Assembly: GCA_005879255.1 (NCBI GenBank)
Contig: VBKY01000220.1
Location: forward strand, 1-24,554
Direction: 5' to 3'
Length of the DNA stretch: 24,554 nucleotides
DNA from: Deltaproteobacteria bacterium
GTDB taxonomy: Bacteria > Desulfobacterota_B > Binatia > UBA9968
The notes below the pieces were generated by a model. It worked only from the letters and a program-made list of their open reading frames with translations, had not been told where the DNA came from and did not search any database. A program made the translations under genes and the position numbers. Of this stretch, positions 7,301-15,752 are shown in pieces. The number at the start of each line of letters is the position of its first letter. Within the stretch, counting starts at the first letter, position 1.

Positions 7301-7333
7301 CGATATTAATATCGGTAAAGGCAGCCTGCAAGG
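7301..7333 (-). promoter_or_regulatory. Promoter-like 33-bp repeat, copy 2
   Basis: On the minus strand it has TTGCAG, a 17-base spacer and TAATAT, as in copy 1 at 4895. It also contains the perfect 16-bp palindrome ccgatattaatatcgg (7300 to 7315). It lies 116 bp upstream of the small protein/protease pair, in the gap after the broken tctC. Confidence 0.4.
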
Positions 7334-7418
7334 TAAGGGCCGATTCAGTTGGGTTCCACACGAGATGGGGCAGGCGAGGGGCCACGCCTTCTTAAATGCA
7401 ACGTTCAGATCAGGAGCG

Positions 7419-8482
7419 TCAACGCGGCGGCAGCGGTCCGGCGGCGTTGAGTTTTTTGAAGAGATCGACAATCTCCGGATCGCGCGGCAAATCTTTGATT
7501 GCCCGCTCCATATCTTCGGCCAACAGCGGCGTGGGTTCTTCGCCGACCAGTTTTTTGTATTCTTTGTGAAACTCGGGATCGCTGAACATCTTGGCCATGG
7601 CATCGCGCAGGATTTTTACTTGTTCTCTCGGCGTACCGGGCGGCAATATTGACGGCGTGCCGATTTGTCTGAAGGTCCGGATCATCGCCAGCAATTTTCG
7701 CTCTCTTTCCGACTTGGCAAACTCTTCGATTTCCGGTAAACGATCGAAACCCGGTTGCTTGAGACCTTTGGGGACTTCCATGATCGCATGAATGTCGATG
7801 GCTTTGTTAGCCAACCAGTCCGCGTTGCGAATCATCAGCGTGTCGGGATTGTTGATGCGGCCATCCAATTCTCCTCTCATCAGCGCTAAATCGAGCTCCG
7901 TGCCGCCGTAGCCAACGACGAACTTGGGATCTTTAAATCCAATCAGATGCGCGAACAGCCGCCCGACGAAATAGTTTGAATGCCCCACCGCCTGCGCGCC
8001 AACGCGAATACCGGGGGTTGCACGCAACGCCTCGATATTTTTCAAGCCAGCTTCTCGTCTCGTGATGAACACCAGTGGTAGGTGCTGTGTGGTGATCCTA
8101 GATAAATCAGCTTACTCAAATCATAAAGCACACCTTTTTCGCCGAGGACAGCGTTTGCGACCAGGCCGCCGCCGACGCGACCTATGGTTAGGCCATCAGG
8201 GCGGACATTCTTGTAAATGTGGTTAGCAGCCTTGATTCCACCTCCACCCGGCATGTATTCAGACACGACCGTCGGCTCTCCGGGAATATGTTTTTTGAGA
8301 TAAGCGAGCATGGACCGTGTCATCACGTCCGAGCTGCCGCCGGCTTCGGTGCCCTGGATGATCGTGATGGTTTTGCCTTGGTAGAAGGGCGTCTGGGCGA
8401 AGGTGGAGTGGGAGAGGCCAACGAGTAACGCGATGAGCGTGGTTTGGGCGGCACCTTTTATGCGCAGTCCATTCAATTTCAT
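7419..8482 (-). pseudogene. TTT substrate-binding protein (TctC/Bug family), frameshifted
   Basis: Two frames together make one TctC protein of about 355 residues. The first half starts at ATG 8482, with GAGGAG upstream, and reads a signal peptide then TPFYQGKTITIIQGTEAGG and IYLGSPHSTYH. It then runs into CSSRDEKLA and stops at TGA 8042. The second half resumes as VFITRREAGLKNIEALRA from 8072 and ends LNAAGPLPPR. Adding one base at 8072 to 8073 (TGGTG to TGGGTG on the coding strand) restores the frame and matches the paralogues, which all have YLGSP...(F/Y)xxRKExGL here. A one-base deletion in a G run is thus the likely lesion, real or an assembly error. It is the last of the TTT genes, 115 bp after the intact tctC. 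Confidence 0.88.
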
Positions 8483-8516
8483 ATGACTCCTCTTCGTTGG
8501 CGAACGCTCGCCCAGT

Positions 8517-8587
8517 GTTAGGAGTTAGGAGTAAGGAGTCAGGAGATCCAACTCCGCACACCTCACTCCTCACCATTCACTCCTCAC
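8517..8587. repeat. Intergenic inverted repeat, GGAGTGAGGAGT type, copy 2
   Basis: The arms gttaggagttaggagtaagg and cctcactcctcaccattcac can pair imperfectly around a roughly 15-base loop. The element fills the 115-bp gap between two tctC genes and is related to copies at 2871, 14486 and 15681. Confidence 0.7.
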
Positions 8588-8597
8588 GGTTATCTAA

Positions 8598-9653
8598 TCA
8601 CCGCGGCGGAAGCGGCCCATGCTCGGCCATTTTCTTGTACAGCGCGACAGTCTCGGGATCGCGCGGCAGCTCGCGTATCGCGACTTCCATTTCCTCTCCG
8701 GTGAGCGGTGTCGGATCGTTGGTCATGAGCTTTTTGAATTCTTTGTGAAACTCAGGATCTTTGAAAGCCTTCGCCATCGCGCCGCGCAAGACTCCCACCA
8801 CTTCTTTGGGCGTTCCGGGGGGGACGATATAGGGCCAGCGGGGATAGAGAAAGGCGCGAAAAAGATTTACCAAGTGTCGCTCCTTTTCGTTTTTGGCAAA
8901 AGTTTCCAACTCCGGAGCTTTGGGCAATCCCTGTGGGAACTTGCCCTTGGGAATTGTGATAAAAGCATGAAAGTTGAGCGTCGCCTTGTCTAAACCTTCA
9001 CGATTACGCTGGAAGATGGTATCCGCGCCATTCGCTCGTAGATCCACTTCTCCCTTGGCCAGAGCGATGTCGATCTCCGGGCCGCCGTAGCCTACGACCA
9101 TCCTGGGTTCTTTCAAGCCCAGCAGGAATGCGAACATGCGACCGCTAATGAAGACAGGATGGCCTACTGCCTGCGCGCCGATTCTGAGCCCCGTGGCGGC
9201 TCGCAGTTTGTCGAGGCTGTCGAAGCCGGCCTCCTTGCGGCTAACGAATACGTACGGATCGCCGCTTTCCGTCGAACCGAGATAAATAAGCTTGTCGATA
9301 TCGTATTGCGATCCGGCTAGGCCGAGGATCGGACCCGCGACTAAACCAGCGCCAACCGCGCCGATCGTAAGGCCGTCCGGTTTCGCCGAAGAGTAAATGT
9401 GATTCACCGCCTTCCGGCCCGCGGCACCGGGCATATTCTCGACAATGATCGTCGGGTCGCCGGGAATATGTTTCTTCAAAAAAGGAATCAGCGCTCGCGC
9501 CTGCAAGTCACCGGACCCGCCGGGCTCGCCGCCGCGGATGATCCTGATGGTTTTATTCTGGTAGTAGGACTGTTGGGCGAAAGCGACGCGCGGGGCGAGG
9601 CACCCAGCCAATGATATTGAGAAAAGTCCCGAGAGGATTTTCCGTGATGTCAT
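8598..9653 (-). CDS. TTT substrate-binding protein (TctC/Bug family)
   Basis: The 351-residue periplasmic binding protein captures a small ligand, usually a carboxylate, for TctAB. After the leader comes QSYYQNKTIRIIRGGEPGG with the ligand-loop motif PGGSGDLQARA, then DGLTIGAVGAGL, IYLGSTESGDPYVFVSRKEA, RIGAQAVGH and IVPPGTPKEVV, ending EHGPLPPR. Unlike its paralogues, the leader contains a perfect lipobox (SLAGC, Cys18). A site near AFA-QQ would also allow ordinary cleavage, so a lipoprotein is possible. It starts 45 bp after tctB ends, the likeliest dedicated partner of the permease. The ribosome binding site is weak (AGAAAG). Confidence 0.92.
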   Translation of the reverse strand: MTSRKILSGLFSISLAGCLAPRVAFAQQSYYQNKTIRIIRGGEPGGSGDLQARALIPFLKKHIPGDPTIIVENMPGAAGRKAVNHIYSSAKPDGLTIGAVGAGLVAGPILGLAGSQYDIDKLIYLGSTESGDPYVFVSRKEAGFDSLDKLRAATGLRIGAQAVGHPVFISGRMFAFLLGLKEPRMVVGYGGPEIDIALAKGEVDLRANGADTIFQRNREGLDKATLNFHAFITIPKGKFPQGLPKAPELETFAKNEKERHLVNLFRAFLYPRWPYIVPPGTPKEVVGVLRGAMAKAFKDPEFHKEFKKLMTNDPTPLTGEEMEVAIRELPRDPETVALYKKMAEHGPLPPR

Positions 9654-9698
9654 ATTATCTTTCTATGCGTTGAAAAAAAATATTGCAGGCGCTGCTCA

Positions 9699-10166
9699 TC
9701 ACCCGAAAAGAATCCCCGGCGGCCACCTCGTTTCCAACATGTACTCAAACAAACCCCAAACGAACCCGTAAGTACAAGCTGCCATGATCAGAGCGGTGTA
9801 CCATTTCTCCTTGCCCTCGATCACCGCGTAGAGAAAGATCAATAAAGGCAGGCTGATCACCAGGCCCAAGAGCCAAATGCCCAACGCGCCAGCGATAAAC
9901 CAAGCAAAAAAGCCAACGGTGCGCTGTAGTTCTACCTTCTTTTCCAGCTTCACGTCGGTGACTTCATCCATATCCATTCCGCCTTGGCCGCCGCGCCGCC
10001 CTTCCCAATCGGTCACTTCTCGGTAAATTTGCACCAAGGTTAAAACAATGCCCGGAATGGCGGCAACATAGACCGGCATGATCTTAGCAATGTTGGGCCA
10101 GTCCCAACCCACGACGGCCGCTATGACAAACATCACAAGAAAAAACAGGGTAAGATTAGCTTTCAT
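9699..10166 (-). CDS. tctB: TTT small membrane subunit TctB
   Basis: This 155-residue protein has four membrane segments: about residues 4 to 20, 31 to 47, 84 to 102 and 104 to 119, with another weak hydrophobic stretch near 127 to 145. A charged loop rich in Gly, Asp, Lys and Glu lies between the second and third. This is the TctB layout, the small poorly conserved subunit of the tripartite tricarboxylate transporter. Its ATG at 10166 overlaps the end of tctA (TAA 10158 to 10156) by 11 bp, so the two are translationally coupled. Placement between TctA and a TctC makes the call secure despite weak sequence conservation. Confidence 0.88.
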   Translation of the reverse strand: MKANLTLFFLVMFVIAAVVGWDWPNIAKIMPVYVAAIPGIVLTLVQIYREVTDWEGRRGGQGGMDMDEVTDVKLEKKVELQRTVGFFAWFIAGALGIWLLGLVISLPLLIFLYAVIEGKEKWYTALIMAACTYGFVWGLFEYMLETRWPPGILFG

Positions 10167-11660
10167 CTTCAGCCCTCGCCATCGCTCCAGTAAAGGAAGA
10201 GGCCGGATCTTCCTTTTTAGCTTTCATTTGTCCGCGCAGCGTGAGCAGCAAGGACAGCCCCGCCAGCAGGAGAAGTACAATCACCGCCGGCCGAGCGAGC
10301 CAACTAAAGCCATAGCTCGCCACCGACCGGTAGAGATATTTTTCCATCAGATCACCCAACACCAAACCGAGAATCATTGCCGGCCTGGGGTAACCAAAAC
10401 GGCGCATGAAATATCCGAGGACGCCGAAAGCGATCACGACCACAAGATCCAACGGATCGCGGTGATCGGGACCATGAACGTGTAGCGCACCTCGGCGAGC
10501 TTGGCGAGCTGCGCAGCCAAAACGAAGCCGACGAGTGTGCCGACGATTCCTGAAATTCCCTGGAGCCACACGATGCTGTAAATGACCTCCGGATTCTTCT
10601 TGATCATCTCCGGACCCGGCAGGTATCCCCACGCGAGCAACGCGACGATAAAAAGCGCCGTCACCACTCCCTGAGGAAAACCGAGGAGCAATGTAGTAAC
10701 GAGATCGCCGCCGTCTTTGGCGTCGTTGGCGCTTTCAGGCGCGATGACGCCGCGGACGTCGCCCTTACCGAAGGTCTGCCTTCCTCCCTTGCAGGTCTGG
10801 GCCGCATGCCCGTAAGCGAGCCAATCGACGACTTGCGAGCCAAGCCCCGGCACGATGCCCACCCAGACGCCGACGAAACTGCAACGAACCACCAACCACC
10901 ATTCACGCAAGCAGTCCTTGGTACCGTCGAATAGGCTCCCCTTGAGTGGCACAGGCTGCTGCTCGACTCCGAGCTTGGTGAGCGCCAAATCCAGCGCCGA
11001 GGGAATGCCGAAGAGAGCGAGTGCCATGATACTGATCGACATGCCATCCAATAAATAGGGCTGGTCGAAAACATAGCGCATGATGCCGCTTTGCGCTTGT
11101 TGGCCGATCGTTGCAAGCAGAAGCCCCAAGGCTGCGGCGATCAGTCCTTTGATCGGTCTTCGCCCGGCAAGCACGGCGACCATGCTCAAGCCCCAAAGCA
11201 TGATGACGAAAAGCTCCGGTGAGCCCATCAGATAAATTAACGGTCGGGCAGCGGGAATGGCGACGATGAGGGTAAGCGTGCCGATCAAGCTACCCATGCC
11301 TCCCGCCATGAACGAGGCGCCGAGCGCGCGCCGTCCCTCGCCGCGCTTTCCCATGGGGTAACCATCGAGCACGGTGGCCTGGGAGCCGGAGCCTCCGGGT
11401 ATGCCGAAAAGGATCGGCAGGTAAGCCGCGCAAATGGCGCTGACCGCGCTGGCGCCGATGAGCAGTGCTATGCCCGTAAGCGGTTCCCACTTGATGACGA
11501 TGGGCAGTGCAATCGCGTAGACGAGCGGCATCCCTAATCCCTGCGGCGCCACGGCGGTGAACGTGCCGATGCTGACACCGATCATCATGGCCAAGAAGAC
11601 CTTGAGCTGGAGTATATTAACAAATCCTTGAGCAGCTGCGCTGAAAAGAGAAGTTTCCAT
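10156..11660 (-). pseudogene. tctA: TTT large membrane subunit TctA, frameshifted with small internal deletion
   Basis: TctA is the roughly 500-residue, 12-helix permease of the TTT system. The first 400 residues from ATG 11660 (AAGGATT upstream) hold its signatures: FGIPGGSGSQATVLDGYPMG, GIVPGLGSQVVDWLAYGHAA, GVIAPESANDAKDGG and TTLLLGFPQG. After RYTFMVPITA the frame goes to IRWILWS and stops at TGA. The true continuation, DPLDLVVVIAFGVLGYFMRR then FGYPRPAMILGLVLGDLMEK, lies in another frame from 10458 to TAA 10156. From memory of the family, about a dozen residues of a membrane helix are missing at this join (near 10459), so it is a non-triplet deletion, not a single slipped base. Without repair the permease lacks its last two helices. 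An assembly error is possible. tctB overlaps the end. Confidence 0.86.
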
Positions 11661-12299
11661 CTTGATAATCCTTGCGTAGTTTCTTTTTTAACTCGGTGCC
11701 ATTGGGCGACGGTTATTAATCTATAGTCCGCTTTCGTGTGCGCCAGCCGACACAGCAGCGCATTTATATGGGTTTCGTTTTGGCGACACAAGTGCCTGTT
11801 GTTCGTTATCGCCTTGCCCCAGGACTTTCGGCCAATCGTGCCATCGCGCCAACCTGCAAGCAATCACCAATCAAAGTCCGAAATCCGAATAACTCGAAAT
11901 CTAAAGCAAACTCGCAGAATTAAATGTCAATCACTGCGGGTTTGATTCCCCGCAGCTTGCTGCGTAAAGAGATCTCTTAGAGTCCGTCATTCCCGAATCT
12001 ATCGGGAATCCAGGCGGGACCGGAACTGGACCCCCGATTAGAACATTCGGGGGTGACGCCTTTGGATAAATTCTCATCGCCATGTTCTGACGCATTTATG
12101 AATCCAAAACGGGCTTGTTTGGAACATTTGGATTTTTGATCATTTGAAATTGTTTCGAATTTGGGATCCTTCGACATCGCTCAGGTTTCGAGTTTCGAAT
12201 TTTTTCTCTGGTCCTGATTTCTTGGCATCCTCCGCGCGTTTGCGATTAAACGCCTCACCGTTCACCTTTCACACCTCACGTTTTTTTTCATTATACGAG
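11661..12299. other. Repeat-filled intergenic gap upstream of tctA
   Basis: This 639-bp gap separates tctA from the six-gene tctC block. It holds GAAATCCGAA-type text (about 11870 to 11925), the composite repeat copy A (11942 to 12090), further simple text including ccttcgacatcgctcagg (12167 to 12184), and a half copy of the GGAGTGAGG element (about 12250 to 12285). I see no gene. tctA may have its own promoter here, since such a long gap argues against read-through coupling. Confidence 0.6.
11942..12090. repeat. Composite dispersed repeat, copy A
   Basis: It shares with 19239 to 19466 the blocks ccccgcagcttgctgcgtaa, agagtccgtcattcccgaat, ga(c)cgggactgg-type text, acccccga, and aacattcgggggtgacgcct followed by ttgg. 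Hairpins are formed by cgcagcttgctgcg and by attcccga/tcgggaat, a layout like Neisseria dRS3 elements. It is in direct orientation relative to copy B and marks one edge of the tctC block. Confidence 0.7.
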
Positions 12300-13370
12300 T
12301 CACCGCGGCGGCAGTGGGCCCGCGCCGGAAAAGTTTTTCAGGAGATCGACTACCTCTAAGTCACGGGGCATGTCTCTAATCGCTTTTGCCAAGTCCTCCG
12401 GCATCAATGGTTCGGCATCGTCGCCGACGAGCTTGAGAAACTCCTTGTGAAACTCCGGATCTTTGAGCGCCTTGCGCATGGCGTCCTGAAGAGTTTCGAC
12501 TCGGTCCTTGGGTGTGCCGGGCGGCAGCATATAAGGCGATCCTACCAATCGGAAGACCCGCCACATGGCGATCAGCCTTTTCTCCCGGTCATTTTTTGCG
12601 AAGCTTTCGATCTCAGGAAGATGGCCGAGCTTGGCGTGTTTCTCTCCCTTGGGAACTTCCAAGATGGCGTGAAAATCCATCAAACCTTTTTCGAACCACT
12701 CCGGGTTTCTCCGCAAGACCGACGCGGTGTTGTTCGCTCTGGCATCGAGCTCACCGCGCAGCAATGCCGCATCCACTTCGGGGGAGGTGTAGCCAGCGAT
12801 GAACTTGGGTTCTTTCAAACCGAAGAAATAGGCGAACAGCCGTCCGGCGATGTAGGACACATGACCAACTGATTGGGCGCCGATGCGAAGACCTGACGCC
12901 GCGCGCAATTTTTCTAACCTGTCGAGCCCCAGTTCTTTTCTCGTGTAGATCGTGTAGTGAACGGTACTTTCCGGCGAGCCCAGGTGAATGAATTTATCGA
13001 TATCGTACATCACACCGCTCTCGCGCATGATCTGCAGCGCGACGATGCCGCCGCTCATGGCGCCGACAGTAAGGCCGTCGGGCTTGGCGTTGCGAAACAA
13101 ATAGTTCGCGCCTTTGCGGCCGCCGCCGCCATCCATGTACTCGATGATGATCGTGGGATTGCCCGCAATGTATTTGCGCAGGAACGGCACCACCGCTTTG
13201 ACGCGGAGATCCTGCGTTCCGCCAGGCGCCGTCGTCGCGATCACGGTGATGGTCTTGCCTTGATAGAACGAAGCCTGGGAAAATCCCTGCCGCGGCCAGA
13301 GTGTCATCGCGGCGCAGAGCGCCACGAGTAGAATTGCCGCCGATTCGATTTGGCCGCGCCAACTTTTCAT
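12300..13370 (-). CDS. TTT substrate-binding protein (TctC/Bug family)
   Basis: This 356-residue binding protein has a signal peptide ending near GFSQA. The mature domain starts SFYQGKTITVIATTAPGG, with the ligand loop PGGTQDLRVKA, then EYMDGGGGRKGANYLFRNAK, IHLGSPESTVHYTIYTRKEL, RIGAQSVGHVSYIAGRLFAY and YMLPPGTPKDRVETL, ending GAGPLPPR. It is closest in motif detail to the gene at 14564, sharing the MDGGGGRK, AGYTSPEVDAALLRGELDAR-type and NPEW-type segments. ATG 13370 lies only 14 bp after the stop of the preceding tctC and has no evident ribosome binding site, so translation probably depends on that neighbour. Confidence 0.92.
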   Translation of the reverse strand: MKSWRGQIESAAILLVALCAAMTLWPRQGFSQASFYQGKTITVIATTAPGGTQDLRVKAVVPFLRKYIAGNPTIIIEYMDGGGGRKGANYLFRNAKPDGLTVGAMSGGIVALQIMRESGVMYDIDKFIHLGSPESTVHYTIYTRKELGLDRLEKLRAASGLRIGAQSVGHVSYIAGRLFAYFFGLKEPKFIAGYTSPEVDAALLRGELDARANNTASVLRRNPEWFEKGLMDFHAILEVPKGEKHAKLGHLPEIESFAKNDREKRLIAMWRVFRLVGSPYMLPPGTPKDRVETLQDAMRKALKDPEFHKEFLKLVGDDAEPLMPEDLAKAIRDMPRDLEVVDLLKNFSGAGPLPPR

Positions 13371-13384
13371 AACACAGCAACCGG

Positions 13385-14446
13385 TTATAGCGTCGGCAGC
13401 GCGCCCGCGCCGGCAAATTTTTTGAACACTTCAACGGTTTCCGGATCGCGCGGCAGCTCGCGGATGGCGCGCTCGTTTTCCTCCGGCAAAAGCGGCGTGG
13501 GATCTTCGCCGACCACCCTTCTGTATTCCTTGACGAACTCCGGGTCTTTAAAGGCTTTGCGCAATCCTTCTTTGATTATTTCAGCGCGGTCCTTGGGTAT
13601 CGCCGGAGGAAGAATAAACGGCGAACCCGACAATCGGAAGAGACGGAACATGGAAAGCACTTTGCGGGCGCGCTCGGTTTTGGCAAAGCTGTCGATCTCG
13701 GGCAATTTAGAAAATTGTGGATGCTTTTCTCCCTTGGGGATCTCCATGACAACGTGAAAATCGACCAGCCCTTTGTCGATCCATTCGGGGTTGCGCGCGT
13801 AGAAGTCGTCGGAGTTGGTGATGGCGTCGATCTCGCCGCGCATCAAGGCCACGTCGCGCTCGGGAATCGAATAGCCGGTGACGTATTTCGTCTCCTTTAA
13901 CCCAAGAATCGAGGCAAAGATCCTGCCGAGGGTGTAGTTGGTGTGCCCGACCGACTGCGCGCCGATACGCAGCCCCGTGTACGCGCGCAGTTTTTCGAGA
14001 TTTTTCAGGCCGACTTCCCGGCGCGTGACAAACATATAGTGCGTGGCGCTGTAAGGCGAGCCGATGAAGTGCAGCTTGTCGAGATCGTATTGCACTCCTT
14101 GTTCACCGAGGATCGCGTTGGCGACCACGCCGCCGCCCACGTTGCCTATGCTCAGGCCGTCCGCCCGCGCCTGAGAGAAAACATAATTGGCCGCCTTGCG
14201 CCCGCCGCCGCCGTCCATGTACTCGTGCACAAAGGTGGGATTGCCGGGGATATATTTTTGCAGAAAGGGAATGACCGCACGCACGCGCAGGTCTCCCGAT
14301 CCTCCGGGCGCGCGGCCGTGGACGATCGTGATCGTCTTGCCTTGATAAAAGGGTGTCTGGGCGAACAAGGAATGGGATAACAAGAATACCGAAGCGAGCA
14401 GAACGCCATTAGCTGATAACCAAACGCATAGGCTCTTTAATGTCAT
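13385..14446 (-). CDS. TTT substrate-binding protein (TctC/Bug family)
   Basis: From ATG 14446, 353 residues follow. The leader ends SHSLFAQ, then TPFYQGKTITIVHGRAPGG with loop PGGSGDLRVRA, EYMDGGGGRKAANYVFSQAR, SIGNVGGGVVANAILGEQGV, RIGAQSVGHTNYTLGRIFAS and FILPPAIPKDRAEII. It ends AGALPTL, where its paralogues have GPLPPR. The frame is open to 14548, but the extra residues are only a translated intergenic repeat. GGAGG 7 bases before 14446 settles the start. It is 14 bp upstream of the next tctC and therefore firmly in its operon. Ligand unknown. Confidence 0.92.
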   Translation of the reverse strand: MTLKSLCVWLSANGVLLASVFLLSHSLFAQTPFYQGKTITIVHGRAPGGSGDLRVRAVIPFLQKYIPGNPTFVHEYMDGGGGRKAANYVFSQARADGLSIGNVGGGVVANAILGEQGVQYDLDKLHFIGSPYSATHYMFVTRREVGLKNLEKLRAYTGLRIGAQSVGHTNYTLGRIFASILGLKETKYVTGYSIPERDVALMRGEIDAITNSDDFYARNPEWIDKGLVDFHVVMEIPKGEKHPQFSKLPEIDSFAKTERARKVLSMFRLFRLSGSPFILPPAIPKDRAEIIKEGLRKAFKDPEFVKEYRRVVGEDPTPLLPEENERAIRELPRDPETVEVFKKFAGAGALPTL

Positions 14447-14485
14447 CGCAGTCCTCCTTTTTTCCTCGGTAAGTTTTACAGTTGA

Positions 14486-14556
14486 GCGTAAGGCGTTAGG
14501 AGTAAGGAGTAAGGAGATTAAAACCCCTGACACCTCACTCTTTACCATTTACGCCT
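14486..14556. repeat. Intergenic inverted repeat, GGAGTGAGGAGT type, copy 3
   Basis: The arms gcgttaggagtaaggagtaa and cctcactctttaccatttac face each other around a short loop in the 117-bp gap between two tctC genes. Related to copies at 2871, 8517 and 15681. Confidence 0.7.
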
Positions 14557-14563
14557 CCTCCAT

Positions 14564-15631
14564 TCAGCGCGCGGGCAGCGGGCCGGCGCCGGTAAAAATT
14601 TTCAGCAAGTCAATTATTTCCGCGTCGCGCGGTGTTTCTCTGATCATTTTGGTCAATTCCTCGGGCATCATCGGCTCCACTTCCTCGCCGACGAGCTTTA
14701 AAAACTCGCGATGCATCTCGGTGTCTTTGAGCGCCTTGCGCATGGCGTCTTGGAGAACGGCGCCGCGCTCTTTCGGCGTGCCCGGCGGCAGTACGTACGG
14801 CGATCCGACGGCTCTGAAGACGAGCCAAACATCGAGAAGTCTCTTCTCTCTCGCGGTTTTTACAAAGCTCTCGATCTCGGGAAGGTGACCCAAGCGAGGA
14901 TGCTTGACGCCCTTGGGTACTTCCATGATGGCGTGAAAGTCCATCACACCCTTCTCCAGCCAATCCGGATTGCGCCGCAGGACAGAAACAGCCGCATTCG
15001 CGCGAGCATCGAGCTCGCCGCGCAAGAGCGCCGCATCGACTTCGGGAGCGGTGTAGCCGGCGATAAAATTCGGTTCCTTGAAGTCGAGAAAGTAAGCGAA
15101 AAACCGCCCGGCAATATACGAGACATGACCCACGGTCTGAGCGCCGATGCGCAGTCCAGGCTTGGAGCGGAGTTTTTCGAGATTGCTCAAACCAAGATCT
15201 TTGCGCGTGTATATCGATTGGTGGCCGGCGGTTTCCGGCGCGCCGAGATAGATAAACTTATCGAGATCGTAGAGCACTCCGCTTTCGCGCATGATGTTCA
15301 GGGAGATCACTCCGCTGCTCATGGCCCCGACGGTAAGTCCGTCGGGGCGAGCGTTGCGGAACATGTAGTTTGCCGCTTTGCGCCCGCCGCCACCGTCCAT
15401 ATATTCGAGCACCAGCGTGGGATTTCCTGGTATATGCTTGCGCAGAAAAGGCATCAGGGCCTTCACCCGCAGATCTCCGGTCCCCGCCGGAGAGGTGCTG
15501 ACGATTACGGTGACGGTCTTGCCTTGGTAGAAAGGAGCTTGAGAGTCCGCGCGACTTGAAAAAAGAATAATAGTACCGATGCCTAGGCCGAGGAAAAACC
15601 GACTCAGTGGTCTGCGCTTGCGAGTTACCAT
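14564..15631 (-). CDS. TTT substrate-binding protein (TctC/Bug family)
   Basis: This 355-residue protein has a basic N-terminus (MVTRKRRPLSR), a membrane leader and cleavage near ADSQA. Then come PFYQGKTVTVIVSTSPAG with loop SPAGTGDLRVKA (the usual second Gly pair altered to Ala-Gly), EYMDGGGGRKAANYMFRNAR, IYLGAPETAGHQSIYTRKDL, RIGAQTVGHVSYIAGRFFAY, AGYTAPEVDAALLRGELDAR and YVLPPGTPKERGAVL, ending GAGPLPAR. The close match to the gene at 12300 suggests the two are recent duplicates. GGAG lies about 9 bases before the ATG. Ligand unknown, probably a small carboxylate. Confidence 0.92.
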   Translation of the reverse strand: MVTRKRRPLSRFFLGLGIGTIILFSSRADSQAPFYQGKTVTVIVSTSPAGTGDLRVKALMPFLRKHIPGNPTLVLEYMDGGGGRKAANYMFRNARPDGLTVGAMSSGVISLNIMRESGVLYDLDKFIYLGAPETAGHQSIYTRKDLGLSNLEKLRSKPGLRIGAQTVGHVSYIAGRFFAYFLDFKEPNFIAGYTAPEVDAALLRGELDARANAAVSVLRRNPDWLEKGVMDFHAIMEVPKGVKHPRLGHLPEIESFVKTAREKRLLDVWLVFRAVGSPYVLPPGTPKERGAVLQDAMRKALKDTEMHREFLKLVGEEVEPMMPEELTKMIRETPRDAEIIDLLKIFTGAGPLPAR

Positions 15632-15680
15632 GATCGAACTCCGTCAGGCTTAGTAGGCTACACCGCTTCGCCGGCAACAA

Positions 15681-15747
15681 GTTAGTAGTAAGGAGTGAGG
15701 AGTTATGGGACGAGGACACCTTACTCCTTACTCTTCACACCTCACTT
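15681..15747. repeat. Intergenic inverted repeat, GGAGTGAGGAGT type, copy 4
   Basis: The arms gtagtaaggagtgaggagtt and ttactccttactcttcacac pair imperfectly, in the 121-bp gap between two tctC genes. Related to copies at 2871, 8517 and 14486. Confidence 0.7.
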
Positions 15748-15752
15748 CTTTA

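Noticed and set aside
14447..14548. N-terminal extension of the tctC ending at 13385
   Set aside because: The added 34 residues are the translated GGAGTGAGG repeat; ATG 14446 has a GGAGG and begins a normal signal peptide.
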